From Thiomargarita sp. (GTDB taxonomy: Bacteria; Pseudomonadota; Gammaproteobacteria; Beggiatoales; Beggiatoaceae): a DNA stretch of 24,081 nt. The position numbers and the translations under genes are program-made. Below the pieces are notes generated by a model. The model searched no databases. It saw only the letters and a list, made by a program, of their open reading frames with translations, and was not told where the DNA came from. Within the stretch, counting starts at the first letter, position 1, and each line of letters starts with the position of its first letter. The DNA lies in the NCBI GenBank assembly GCA_020721025.1, contig DYNO01000018.1:1-24081 (forward strand), given 5' to 3'. Positions 1 through 8,219 of the stretch are shown here, in pieces.

Positions 1-227
1 TTTCGCCGTAAATACGTTTGTAGTGAATGATGAGAGACACACATGAAGATAACTCCCTTGATAACGCGTGAAATAAGCCCCACTAACCAATTAATTAATG
101 AAGATTCTAGTATGAGCTAGAGTATAGCCCAAGTCAGAAAAAAGTGTAACGAGTTAGTGAGGAAGGGATTAAAAAACACGACAAGCGGATAGTTTGCAGG
201 AATTATACCCTTCAGAATCCTGTACTA
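1..227. other. Non-coding edge region downstream of the sensor kinase
   Basis: No convincing gene or hairpin is visible in the first 227 bases. The region lies past the stop of the minus-strand kinase. A plus-strand open frame that begins at 194 simply runs antisense through the kinase 3' end. Confidence 0.5.
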
Positions 228-3200
228 TTATTTGCCTAAAAAAGGCTTCGCTAACTCACAAATCTCATCAACCCGAAATTGTTCTGCTAAATGACGGAGT
301 TGTTGGGTCAACGGGAGCAAATGAGATTCTTGTTCTAACAACGCAACTTGTCCCAAAATGCCTTCAACGTCCCCCATCATGCCCAGATCATACAATATTG
401 CTGCTTGTTCAGAAGTCAAAACACTAGCAATTGCCACCTCTGGTATATCCGCTGTGGAATCCGTTGCTTGAGGTTGATATTTCGGAGCGACATCTATTTC
501 ATAAAGCCATTCTAATTCCAGATATTTTTGCAGCACTTCGAGTAATAATTCAAAACGTATTGGTTTAGTGAGAAAATCACTGCACCCTGCCGTGAGACTT
601 TCCGTCTGATCACAATCGAAGACACTCGCAGTCGCAGCCACCACTGGAATATGTTTGAATTCTACCGACTTTTTCAAACGACGGGTCAATTCAAATCCAT
701 CCAACACCGGCATCACCAAGTCAGTGAGAATTAAATCTGGATAAGGTCGATGAGTTGTAGTCAATTGTTGTAATTTTTCCAATCCGTCAGCCCCGTGAAT
801 TGCCTCAATCAACGTAAATCCCAGCGGTTGTAATAACTTAACGATGACCGAACGATTTTCCCATTTGTCATCAACAACCATGAGTTTGAATTGATAATGC
901 GCCGGATGTTGCAACGCCCGATATCCCGTTACCATTGTTTGTTCTTCGTGCGTTGAGTTGACCAAGTATTTTGATTCTTCTAGGTTTAAGTCTATCCAAA
1001 AGATACTCCCTCTTTCCAACGTACTTTCCACGCCCAAAATGCCACCCATCATCTCAACTAACTTTTTCGTGATGGATAAGCCCAAACCCGTCCCTTCCGC
1101 ACGATACCTTTCGTCGCCCACTTGTTGAAATGGGTCGAAAATTTTATCCAATTCCTCCTGCGCAATCCCTACTCCAGTGTCTTCAATTTGAAAGCGAATT
1201 CTATCCTCATGATAACCCACTTTAAGTGTGACTCCGCCCTGTTTGGTGAATTTCACTGCATTGCCGAGCAAATTGATCAGTACCTGACGCAACCGTTTTT
1301 CATCAGAACGAATGCCTTCGGGAAGATAAGATAACCGATTGAAATAAAAAGAAACTCCTTTTTGTTGGGCGCGCATCTGAAATAATTCGACAATGCCTTG
1401 TAAAAACTCGCTAAAATGAACATCGGTGATGTATAACTCAATCCGATTCGCTTCAATTTTCGCCAAATCCAACACATCGTTAATCAAGGTGAGCAAATAA
1501 TCGCCACTGCGCTGAATAACTTTCACACCTTCGCGTTGGTCGGAATTCAATTGCTTGTCTCGCAATAAAATTTGGGCATAGCCTAAAATACCGTTCAACG
1601 GCGTGCGTAATTCGTGGCTCATGTTAGCGAGAAAGGTACTTTTGGCTTGATTTGCGAATTCCGCCGCTTGTTTGGCTTCCAATAATTTCTGTTCCGCTTG
1701 CTTGCGTTCGGTAATGTCTTGCACAAAGGTGCATAAATATTCTAATCCATTGAAATATAAATAGACTCCGCGCACTTCGACTGGGAAAATTGAACCATCC
1801 TTGCGTCGATGTAAGCTTTCTATGGCAAACCCCAGCGTTTTCTTAGTGTTTTCCCAAATTCCATACCATCTTTCTGGGGAAACACTCGGATCAATGTCCA
1901 TAACGGATAAATTAATCATTTCTTCATGGTTATAGCCCAACATCTGACATTCAGCTTGATTCACATAGATAAATCGACCATTGGGATCAGCCCATTCAAT
2001 GGCATCGGGGGAATTGTCGAAAGTAAATTGAGCTAACCGAAGTTGCGCTTCTGCTTGTTTTCTTTGAGTTAAATCCCGCGTAATGCCAATAAATCGGTCA
2101 TCAGTCTCGTTAAAACGGATGTATTGCAGAAAAATCTCAACCGGATAAAAACTACCATCTTTGCGACGGAATTCAGCTTCAAACGAAACTCCTGCCTGTT
2201 TTCCTTCGATAAGTAATTGACGAGTGTGAAATAATTGTTGTTGATCAACGTGTGGTGCCAAATCAAATGGGGTCAGTTCTAAAAATTCCTCGCGGGTATA
2301 ACCTAACTGATTGATTGCACCCTGATTGGCATAAAAATATTTGGACGTTTTGGGATCATTCATCAACACACAATCCAGTGTTAAATCTAGGGTGGACTTA
2401 AATTGATATAACTCGCGATTTGTCCGCTCCAATTCTTCTTTTGAGTGTTGCAAGGCTTCTTCAGCTCGTTTGCGTTCACTGATATCAACAATCACGCCCA
2501 ACGTTTCCAACAAGTTGCCTTGTTCATCGCGAACCAATGACGCGGCATACAAATCTCCCCAAAATATGCTGCCATCTTTGCGTTGATAACGTTTTTCGAG
2601 ATGATAGTTTTCAATTTCACCCAAGACGAGTTTTTCTACATGAAATCGAGTTAAATCAATATCTTCATGGTAGGTAATGTCCGAATTTGTCAGTTGATAA
2701 AATTCTTCAAGGGTGTAACCGAACAAACGTAACATTGTGCCATTCGCATGAGTAAATTTCCATGACTTGTCAACAATACATAATCCTAACGTATTGGTTT
2801 CAAAAATCTTTTGTAATCGTTGTTCACTCTGACGCAACGCGATTTCTGTTTGCTTCAATGTCGTAATATCGGTTAATACTTCAAAACGTACTAGCTCTCC
2901 GTCCGTCCAATAAATGGCGCGATCTTGCACATAGTACCAATGTTTTGTAATTGGATTTTGAAATTCCCATGTATAAATCTCTGTAGGTTTTCCTTCTTGA
3001 GTCAATAATTTATGATTGGTGCAGAAACCACATTGTCCCACTTGACCAGGGTGTAAGGTCTGCCAACAAATTTTTCCCGCCACATCGTCGCCAAGTAATT
3101 TTTTCGCGCAGGCATTGGCAAATAAAATTTCAAATGTTTGGAGATCAACCACATACATGAATAGTTCCAAACTGTCTAACACCGTTGCGAATTTCACCTG

Positions 3201-5264
3201 CTCGGCTTGTAGCAACTGAGTTTTTTCTTGCAATTCTTGTGTGCGCGCTTGGACATCTTCGGACAATCGCCGGTTAAAATCTTCTAATAATTTCTCAGCT
3301 TGCTTGCGTACCGTGACATCTTCGGTCGTTCCTAAAATACCAATCACTTGACCATTCGCATCATGTAGGGGAATTTTGCTGCGATTGAACCAATATTCAA
3401 CGCCTCTTATCGTCATCCGTTCTAAGTATTCGATTTTAGGCTCATTTGACGCAAGCACTTCGCGATCTGCCGCAACCAATTTTTCTGCCTGTTCGTGCCA
3501 AGGTAATTCGTAATCGGTCTTGCCAACCACTTCATTTTGATGCGTAAGGTTCGCAAATTTCAGTAATGCTTGATTGCAACCCTGATAACGGCTGTTGACA
3601 TCCTTCCAAAATACTATCTGCGGAATATTGTTAATAATCAGTTTCAATAAATCTTGCTGTTGACGCAATTCGTCTTCGGCATGTTTTTGTGCAGTGATGT
3701 CGTACAATACGAGCATCAAATTTTCTGCGTGCCCGTCGCGGTTATAGAGCGGCAATTTTAACGTATTCGATAAAATAAAACCGTGGGTGGTTGTCACTTT
3801 TTCGACAGGAATTTCAACCAGTTGATGCCCTGCGACTACGGCTTCGTCCACCCTTCGATAATTTTCTGCTTCTTGTTGATTTGAAAATAAATCGAAATCC
3901 GTTTTACCTAATATTTGTTCACGATCAATCCCAAAGAGGTGTTCCATCCGTTTGTTCCACAGCGTGAAACGAAATTGATCAGTAACATTTTTGATACACA
4001 GTGCGACGGGTAAGTTATCCACAATCTGATTTAAGAAGTTACGATTTTCATGGAGTTCACGATTGATTGCTTCACGTTGATGCATTTCTGCCTGTAATAG
4101 GCGCGTTTGTTCACCCAATTCAAAAGATTGCGCTTGCAATTCTTCATTTTGCGCGGCAATTTCTTCGGTCTGCTTCGCAACTTCCTGTTGTAGCATTTCA
4201 ATCAAGTTGCTCCCCAGAATCGCGCTCATCTGGTTAAAGGCTTGTGTCAATTGTCCGATTTCATCTTGAGAATGAACAGGCACGGAAACATTAAAATTCC
4301 CCTGACTGACTTGTCGTGCAGCACTTTGCAATTGCTTGATAGGTCGGATGATGCGACGGGTGAGAAAGAACATCCCCACGACAGCGATAGTCAATAAAAC
4401 CATTGCTAACATGGTAGTAAAATTGCGAATCAATCTAACTTGGGCAAATGCTTGTTGTTTTGAATAATGAACAACGAGAGTCCAGTCATTGCCAGAAAAA
4501 TCTAAGTAACCCTCTTGTTTTTTAGTCGCGTAGAAGGTATCTTCTAAAGTATGAGGTAAGTTACCAATTGCCGATTCTTGAACAAGTTGGTTGGGTAAAC
4601 TTTGTTGCTGCAAAATGTTTTTGTAGTCGTCATCCGAGTAGATGAGTAAGCCATTTTTATCAATTAACTCAATATGTTGAGTGGATTTTGTTGTTTTATC
4701 ATTGTTAGATAAGTTAAAAATTTGATGGAGCTGGTGAATAGGAAAATATGCCACCACCGCGCCCAGAAATTGTTCGCCATTCATGACCGGGGCTGCAAAA
4801 ATTAATATCGGTTCTTTCAGATGAGGATCAAAATAGGCATCTTTGGCAATACTCATTTGACGACGCTCAAATACATCATCAACCCATGCTTTTTGTGGTG
4901 CAGCTTCACCCAAGTGCAAATCAGACGAATCGGCAATTTTAATTTTATTAGCGTCAAAAAAAGAGAAGGCTAAATAGATGCGATACACATCACGAAATTG
5001 ACGCAGCCGTTGGGCAATCACTGATGGTTGATCTAAATTGGATTTGATGACGGGACTGGAAGCCAAGATTTGAATATCGCCTTGTCGTTCAAATAAATTC
5101 CGATTTAGCTTGTCGATGCTGTAGCTTGCATTGTTATTTAAGTCCTTGATAATTTCATCGGTAATCATTTTAACCGTACTGACATAGAGAAAAATTCCAA
5201 ACGGAAGGAGTATTATCAAGTTAAATGTAAGAAAAATCAGAAAAATTTTGGTGGCGAATTTCAT
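228..5264 (-). CDS. Membrane-bound multi-PAS hybrid sensor histidine kinase
   Basis: This 1678-residue protein should autophosphorylate on His and pass phosphate to its own receiver in response to periplasmic and cytoplasmic cues. Domains in order: TM1 (about 7-30), a dCache-like periplasmic sensor (about 40-275), TM2 (about 280-303), HAMP (about 303-355), a Gln/Glu-rich coiled coil, and about six PAS/PAC modules starting near 408, 538, 690, 815, 955 and 1075. HisKA follows with His1217 in FLANMSHELRTPLNG, then HATPase_c with DTGVGIA and GTGLGLSI, and a receiver with VVDD and phospho-acceptor Asp1515 in LTDLVMPVLDG. The last 95 or so residues form a helical tail without an HPt histidine. PAS3 carries Cys733, Cys745 and Cys748. 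Any further phosphotransfer partner must be encoded elsewhere. No strong ribosome binding site precedes the ATG. The gene is monocistronic here. The family call is secure; the ligand is unknown. Confidence 0.95.
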   Translation of the reverse strand: MKFATKIFLIFLTFNLIILLPFGIFLYVSTVKMITDEIIKDLNNNASYSIDKLNRNLFERQGDIQILASSPVIKSNLDQPSVIAQRLRQFRDVYRIYLAFSFFDANKIKIADSSDLHLGEAAPQKAWVDDVFERRQMSIAKDAYFDPHLKEPILIFAAPVMNGEQFLGAVVAYFPIHQLHQIFNLSNNDKTTKSTQHIELIDKNGLLIYSDDDYKNILQQQSLPNQLVQESAIGNLPHTLEDTFYATKKQEGYLDFSGNDWTLVVHYSKQQAFAQVRLIRNFTTMLAMVLLTIAVVGMFFLTRRIIRPIKQLQSAARQVSQGNFNVSVPVHSQDEIGQLTQAFNQMSAILGSNLIEMLQQEVAKQTEEIAAQNEELQAQSFELGEQTRLLQAEMHQREAINRELHENRNFLNQIVDNLPVALCIKNVTDQFRFTLWNKRMEHLFGIDREQILGKTDFDLFSNQQEAENYRRVDEAVVAGHQLVEIPVEKVTTTHGFILSNTLKLPLYNRDGHAENLMLVLYDITAQKHAEDELRQQQDLLKLIINNIPQIVFWKDVNSRYQGCNQALLKFANLTHQNEVVGKTDYELPWHEQAEKLVAADREVLASNEPKIEYLERMTIRGVEYWFNRSKIPLHDANGQVIGILGTTEDVTVRKQAEKLLEDFNRRLSEDVQARTQELQEKTQLLQAEQVKFATVLDSLELFMYVVDLQTFEILFANACAKKLLGDDVAGKICWQTLHPGQVGQCGFCTNHKLLTQEGKPTEIYTWEFQNPITKHWYYVQDRAIYWTDGELVRFEVLTDITTLKQTEIALRQSEQRLQKIFETNTLGLCIVDKSWKFTHANGTMLRLFGYTLEEFYQLTNSDITYHEDIDLTRFHVEKLVLGEIENYHLEKRYQRKDGSIFWGDLYAASLVRDEQGNLLETLGVIVDISERKRAEEALQHSKEELERTNRELYQFKSTLDLTLDCVLMNDPKTSKYFYANQGAINQLGYTREEFLELTPFDLAPHVDQQQLFHTRQLLIEGKQAGVSFEAEFRRKDGSFYPVEIFLQYIRFNETDDRFIGITRDLTQRKQAEAQLRLAQFTFDNSPDAIEWADPNGRFIYVNQAECQMLGYNHEEMINLSVMDIDPSVSPERWYGIWENTKKTLGFAIESLHRRKDGSIFPVEVRGVYLYFNGLEYLCTFVQDITERKQAEQKLLEAKQAAEFANQAKSTFLANMSHELRTPLNGILGYAQILLRDKQLNSDQREGVKVIQRSGDYLLTLINDVLDLAKIEANRIELYITDVHFSEFLQGIVELFQMRAQQKGVSFYFNRLSYLPEGIRSDEKRLRQVLINLLGNAVKFTKQGGVTLKVGYHEDRIRFQIEDTGVGIAQEELDKIFDPFQQVGDERYRAEGTGLGLSITKKLVEMMGGILGVESTLERGSIFWIDLNLEESKYLVNSTHEEQTMVTGYRALQHPAHYQFKLMVVDDKWENRSVIVKLLQPLGFTLIEAIHGADGLEKLQQLTTTHRPYPDLILTDLVMPVLDGFELTRRLKKSVEFKHIPVVAATASVFDCDQTESLTAGCSDFLTKPIRFELLLEVLQKYLELEWLYEIDVAPKYQPQATDSTADIPEVAIASVLTSEQAAILYDLGMMGDVEGILGQVALLEQESHLLPLTQQLRHLAEQFRVDEICELAKPFLGK

Positions 5265-5713
5265 AGCAATAGATATTATGCTGCATAAGGGATGAAGAAA
5301 GTGACAAGGATTTGAACTCAGTAGAAATTATAAACGAATCAAACTATCTTTAGATTTAGGACGCGATTGCATAATAATTATCGCAAAATGAAATGTTTTT
5401 ATCCAACCACACTTAAATTTTTAGTCAATTTTTGGGATAAACCGCTAGGGCAAGCGCATATAAAATTTTTCGATTTCAACAATTTCAAAAAGTTGCGATA
5501 ATAAACTCAAGTAAAATACCAACTGTAACTTATTGATTTTAAAGGTTGTGCGTTTGCTCTGTAGAACCACCTTACGCAGTTCTGGAAAAGAAGAAATGTG
5601 ATATAATGACAAGGAAAAATGTTGATCGCGATTGAAGACGAATAAATGCCCGTCCTGTTACCATAACACTTGACAACAGATAACTTAGGTTGCTATTGAT
5701 TTACAGGATTTTT
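5265..5713. other. AT-rich intergenic region between divergent genes
   Basis: This gap of about 450 bases separates the start of the minus-strand sensor kinase from the plus-strand transposase remnant and yheS, so it should hold divergent promoters. A TATAAT hexamer lies at 5602-5607 with only a poor -35 match upstream. A 10-base inverted repeat flanks its middle part and is listed separately. AGAAC and GTTCT form a short interrupted palindrome near 5562-5583, which could be left over from the end of an IS200/IS605 element. No convincing gene is visible. Confidence 0.5.
5377..5502. repeat. Widely spaced 10-bp perfect inverted repeat
   Basis: ATTATCGCAA at 5377-5386 is matched by its exact reverse complement TTGCGATAAT at 5493-5502, with 106 bases between the arms, upstream of the sensor kinase start. 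The arms are too far apart to suggest a terminator. They could be two copies of a regulator half-site in opposite orientation, or chance in AT-rich DNA. Function is unknown. Confidence 0.3.
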
Positions 5714-5998
5714 ATGTTATTGGCACACAAAGTAGAATTGCGACCCAAGCCCGATCAGCTTGATTATTTTGAGAAATCCTGCGGTCATTATCGACATTGT
5801 TGGAATCACATGCGAGCATGGTTTAGCCAGCAAGATTCCGATGGGAATTATATTTTCAAATGGTCAAAAGCTACGGCATATCAATTCTATCTGAAAGTTT
5901 TGCGAGTCGAATTTCCTTGGTACAGTGAAGTTTCATCGGTAATAACTGCAAGAAGTATCATTAAAAAGTTTTCGATCATCACCCAAACCAAAGACTGA
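5714..5998 (+). pseudogene. N-terminal remnant of an IS200/IS605-family OrfB (TnpB-like) protein
   Basis: The 94-residue product starts MLLAHKVELRPKPDQLDYF and continues with a Gly-x-x-Arg-x-x-Trp-Asn segment (GHYRHCWNHMRAWF). This is the usual N-terminal helix-turn-helix of IS200/IS605 OrfB (TnpB-like RNA-guided nuclease) proteins, normally about 350-450 residues long. The similarity fades after about residue 85 and a stop follows, so the RuvC-like catalytic region and the zinc finger are missing. An AGGA at 5705-5708 supports the ATG at 5714 over an in-frame TTG at 5690. The stop lies only 18 bases before yheS. It is most likely a decayed insertion whose 3' part was deleted. Family assignment rests on this short N-terminal pattern alone. 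Confidence 0.65.
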
Positions 5999-6016
5999 AA
6001 TACCCGTAAATTCCTA

Positions 6017-7873
6017 ATGATCACCTTACGCAATCTCGCATTACGCCGTGGCGTTAAATTATTGTTTCAAGAAGTTAATCTTACTTTTCATGCTGGGCAA
6101 AAAATCGGTTTCGTTGGGGCAAATGGCTGTGGCAAATCCAGTTTATTTGCACTGTTGCGAGGTGAATTACAAGCCGATGCAGGGGATGTCAATTTGTCGG
6201 GAAAGCTCAAAATCGCCCACGTACAGCAAGAAATGCCCAGCACAGATCGCAGCGCGCTCGACTATGTGCTTGATGGAGATGGAGAATTACGAGACATTGA
6301 AGCCGCCTTGCTCGCCGAACCCGATGGAATTCACGCCGCCGAACTGCACGCCCGTTTTGAAACCATTGGCGGTTACACGGCTCAGGCAAGAGGTGCCCAA
6401 TTGTTGCATGGATTGGGTTTTACGTCGCAAGATGAGCAAAAACCCGTCAATCACTTTTCTGGCGGTTGGCGGATGCGCTTGAATTTAGTACAAGCCTTGA
6501 TGTGTCGCTCCGAAGTTTTATTGCTTGACGAGCCAACTAACCATCTGGATTTAGACGCAGTTTTATGGTTTGAGCAGTGGTTGAAGCGTTATCCCGGCAC
6601 ATTGCTGTTAATCTCGCATGATCGCGACTTCTTGGATGCCGTCGTGGATCACATTGCCCATGTTTCAGATAAAAATATTTATTTATATACAGGGACTTAC
6701 AGCGATTTTGAGCGTCAACGAGCAGAAAAGTTGACTTTGCAGCAAGCAATTTATGAAAAACAACAGCGGGAAATTGCCCACATGCAGGATTTTGTGGCAC
6801 GGTTTCGCGCGAAAGCGACCAAGGCAAGACAAGCGCAAAGTCGATTAAAAGCCCTCGCTCGTATGGAAGTCATTGCACCCGCGCATGTTGATTCGCCATT
6901 TGACTTTGAATTTCAACCACCTGCAAGTGTTCCCTCAGTTTTATTAAATTTGGATGAGGTCAGTCTCGGCTATCAAGAGCCCATTTTAGAAAAAGTGACT
7001 TTGCAAATTGTGGCGGGAATGCGGGTCGGTTTGTTAGGCGCGAATGGTGCAGGTAAATCGACCCTGATAAAATGTCTCTCCGGTTTACTCAAGCCATTGA
7101 ACGGAAAAATAATTTTTCATGAAAATTTGAAAATCGGCTATTTTGCCCAACATCAAATTGAACAATTGGAAAATGATCACTCTGCGCTCTATCATGTACA
7201 ACGGTTGGATGCGCAGGCGACGGAACAAAGTATTCGTAACTTCTTAGGTGGCTTCGCTTTTCGTGGTGATATGGTGGATTGTCCAATTGCGCCATTTTCT
7301 GGAGGTGAAAAAGCACGGTTAGCATTGGCATTATTGGTGTGGCAACGTCCGAATTTATTATTATTAGACGAGCCAACCAACCATCTGGATTTAGACATGC
7401 GTCACGCGCTTACGGTGGCATTGCAAGATTATGAAGGTGCCCTAGTGATTGTATCGCATGATCGCCATTTGTTACGCACTACTACAGATCAGTTATTTTT
7501 AGTGGCTAATCAACAAGTTAAACTGTTTGATGGTGACTTAGATGATTATCGACAATGGTTGCTTGAAGAGAAAAAAAATGCTGAAAATAAACTCTTGCCA
7601 CAAGTTTCTCGTGAGGAAAAAAAGCGCAATGATGCTGCCCAACGGGAACAACGGCGTGGCTTGCAGAATAAGCTAAAACAGCTTGAAAAACAATTAGAAA
7701 AACTATCTTCTGAAAAAAATCAATTGGAAACTTTATTGGCAGATCCAGCGGTTTACTCTGATAAAGTCAAAATTCGTGATTATTCGCAACAACGGGTTGA
7801 AATTATACAGCAATTACAGCAAGTTGAAGATAATTGGTTGGAAGTTTGTGAAACGCTGGAAACTTTGCTATAA
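6017..7873 (+). CDS. yheS: ABC-F family ATPase, YheS type
   Basis: This is a soluble protein with two fused ABC ATPase domains and no membrane segments. ABC-F proteins bind the ribosomal E site and help relieve stalled translation. Domain 1 has Walker A GANGCGKSS (34-42), signature FSGGW (147-151) and Walker B/D-loop DEPTNHLDLD from Asp171. A basic interdomain linker (about 245-300, RFRAKATKARQAQSRLK) corresponds to the P-site tRNA interaction motif. Domain 2 has Walker A GANGAGKST from residue 341, FSGGE (427-431) and DEPTNHLDLD from Asp451. A charged C-terminal coiled coil follows. Length (618) and sequence order closely match E. coli YheS, including the start MITLRNL and the AHVDSPF and VSHDRHLLR segments. 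No clear Shine-Dalgarno precedes the ATG. The upstream neighbour is a transposase scrap, so its leader may have been rearranged. Confidence 0.95.
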   Translation: MITLRNLALRRGVKLLFQEVNLTFHAGQKIGFVGANGCGKSSLFALLRGELQADAGDVNLSGKLKIAHVQQEMPSTDRSALDYVLDGDGELRDIEAALLAEPDGIHAAELHARFETIGGYTAQARGAQLLHGLGFTSQDEQKPVNHFSGGWRMRLNLVQALMCRSEVLLLDEPTNHLDLDAVLWFEQWLKRYPGTLLLISHDRDFLDAVVDHIAHVSDKNIYLYTGTYSDFERQRAEKLTLQQAIYEKQQREIAHMQDFVARFRAKATKARQAQSRLKALARMEVIAPAHVDSPFDFEFQPPASVPSVLLNLDEVSLGYQEPILEKVTLQIVAGMRVGLLGANGAGKSTLIKCLSGLLKPLNGKIIFHENLKIGYFAQHQIEQLENDHSALYHVQRLDAQATEQSIRNFLGGFAFRGDMVDCPIAPFSGGEKARLALALLVWQRPNLLLLDEPTNHLDLDMRHALTVALQDYEGALVIVSHDRHLLRTTTDQLFLVANQQVKLFDGDLDDYRQWLLEEKKNAENKLLPQVSREEKKRNDAAQREQRRGLQNKLKQLEKQLEKLSSEKNQLETLLADPAVYSDKVKIRDYSQQRVEIIQQLQQVEDNWLEVCETLETLL

Positions 7874-7916
7874 ATTCTCTTTTTTGTGATTTTTTGTGCT
7901 TTCACGGATTATTGTT

Positions 7917-8174
7917 ATGAACTATCTTATTCGTGTCGCAATTATCAGTTTTGTAGTGTTCATCGTGTGGTCGATAGTCCGTCGCGCCGCGCAACAAGAA
8001 GCTGAGGAGCAGCGACCCGTGCCCAAATTAACCCCGGAAGTAAAACAGAGTAAAATGTTACGTTGTGATGAGTGTGGTGTGCATTTTCCGCAAGAAGAAT
8101 CTGTTCAGGTAGGTAAAAAAATCTTTTGTTGTGAAGAACATAAGAAACAAGCCTTGCAAAGATTATCAGATTGA
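7917..8174 (+). CDS. Small membrane-anchored zinc-ribbon protein (PP0621-like)
   Basis: This 85-residue protein has one N-terminal membrane segment (about residues 4-21, IRVAIISFVVFIVWSIV), a charged linker, and a four-cysteine knuckle: CDECGVHFP near the middle and FCCEEH close to the C terminus. The pattern resembles the small proteobacterial PP0621 family, which has no established function. The cysteines probably bind one zinc ion on the cytoplasmic side. I prefer the ATG at 7917, with a weak GGA upstream, over an in-frame GTG at 7896, because the membrane segment then starts directly after Met. It sits 43 bases after yheS and 45 bases before ftsY and is probably cotranscribed with them. 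Confidence 0.8.
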   Translation: MNYLIRVAIISFVVFIVWSIVRRAAQQEAEEQRPVPKLTPEVKQSKMLRCDECGVHFPQEESVQVGKKIFCCEEHKKQALQRLSD

Positions 8175-8219
8175 GTTGTTGGATAATCTCCTTCTTTCAA
8201 AAAATTTTTGGATGATAAA

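Noticed and set aside
1580..1678. Possible HPt domain at the C terminus of the multi-PAS kinase (residues about 1580-1678 of that protein)
   Set aside because: The segment is helical and the right size, but it lacks the His-x-x-Lys-Gly/Ser phospho-site. The coordinates given here are protein residues, matching about bases 228-527.
5602..5607. TATAAT as promoter for the transposase remnant/yheS
   Set aside because: No acceptable -35 element lies at the right distance, so it is mentioned only in the gap description.
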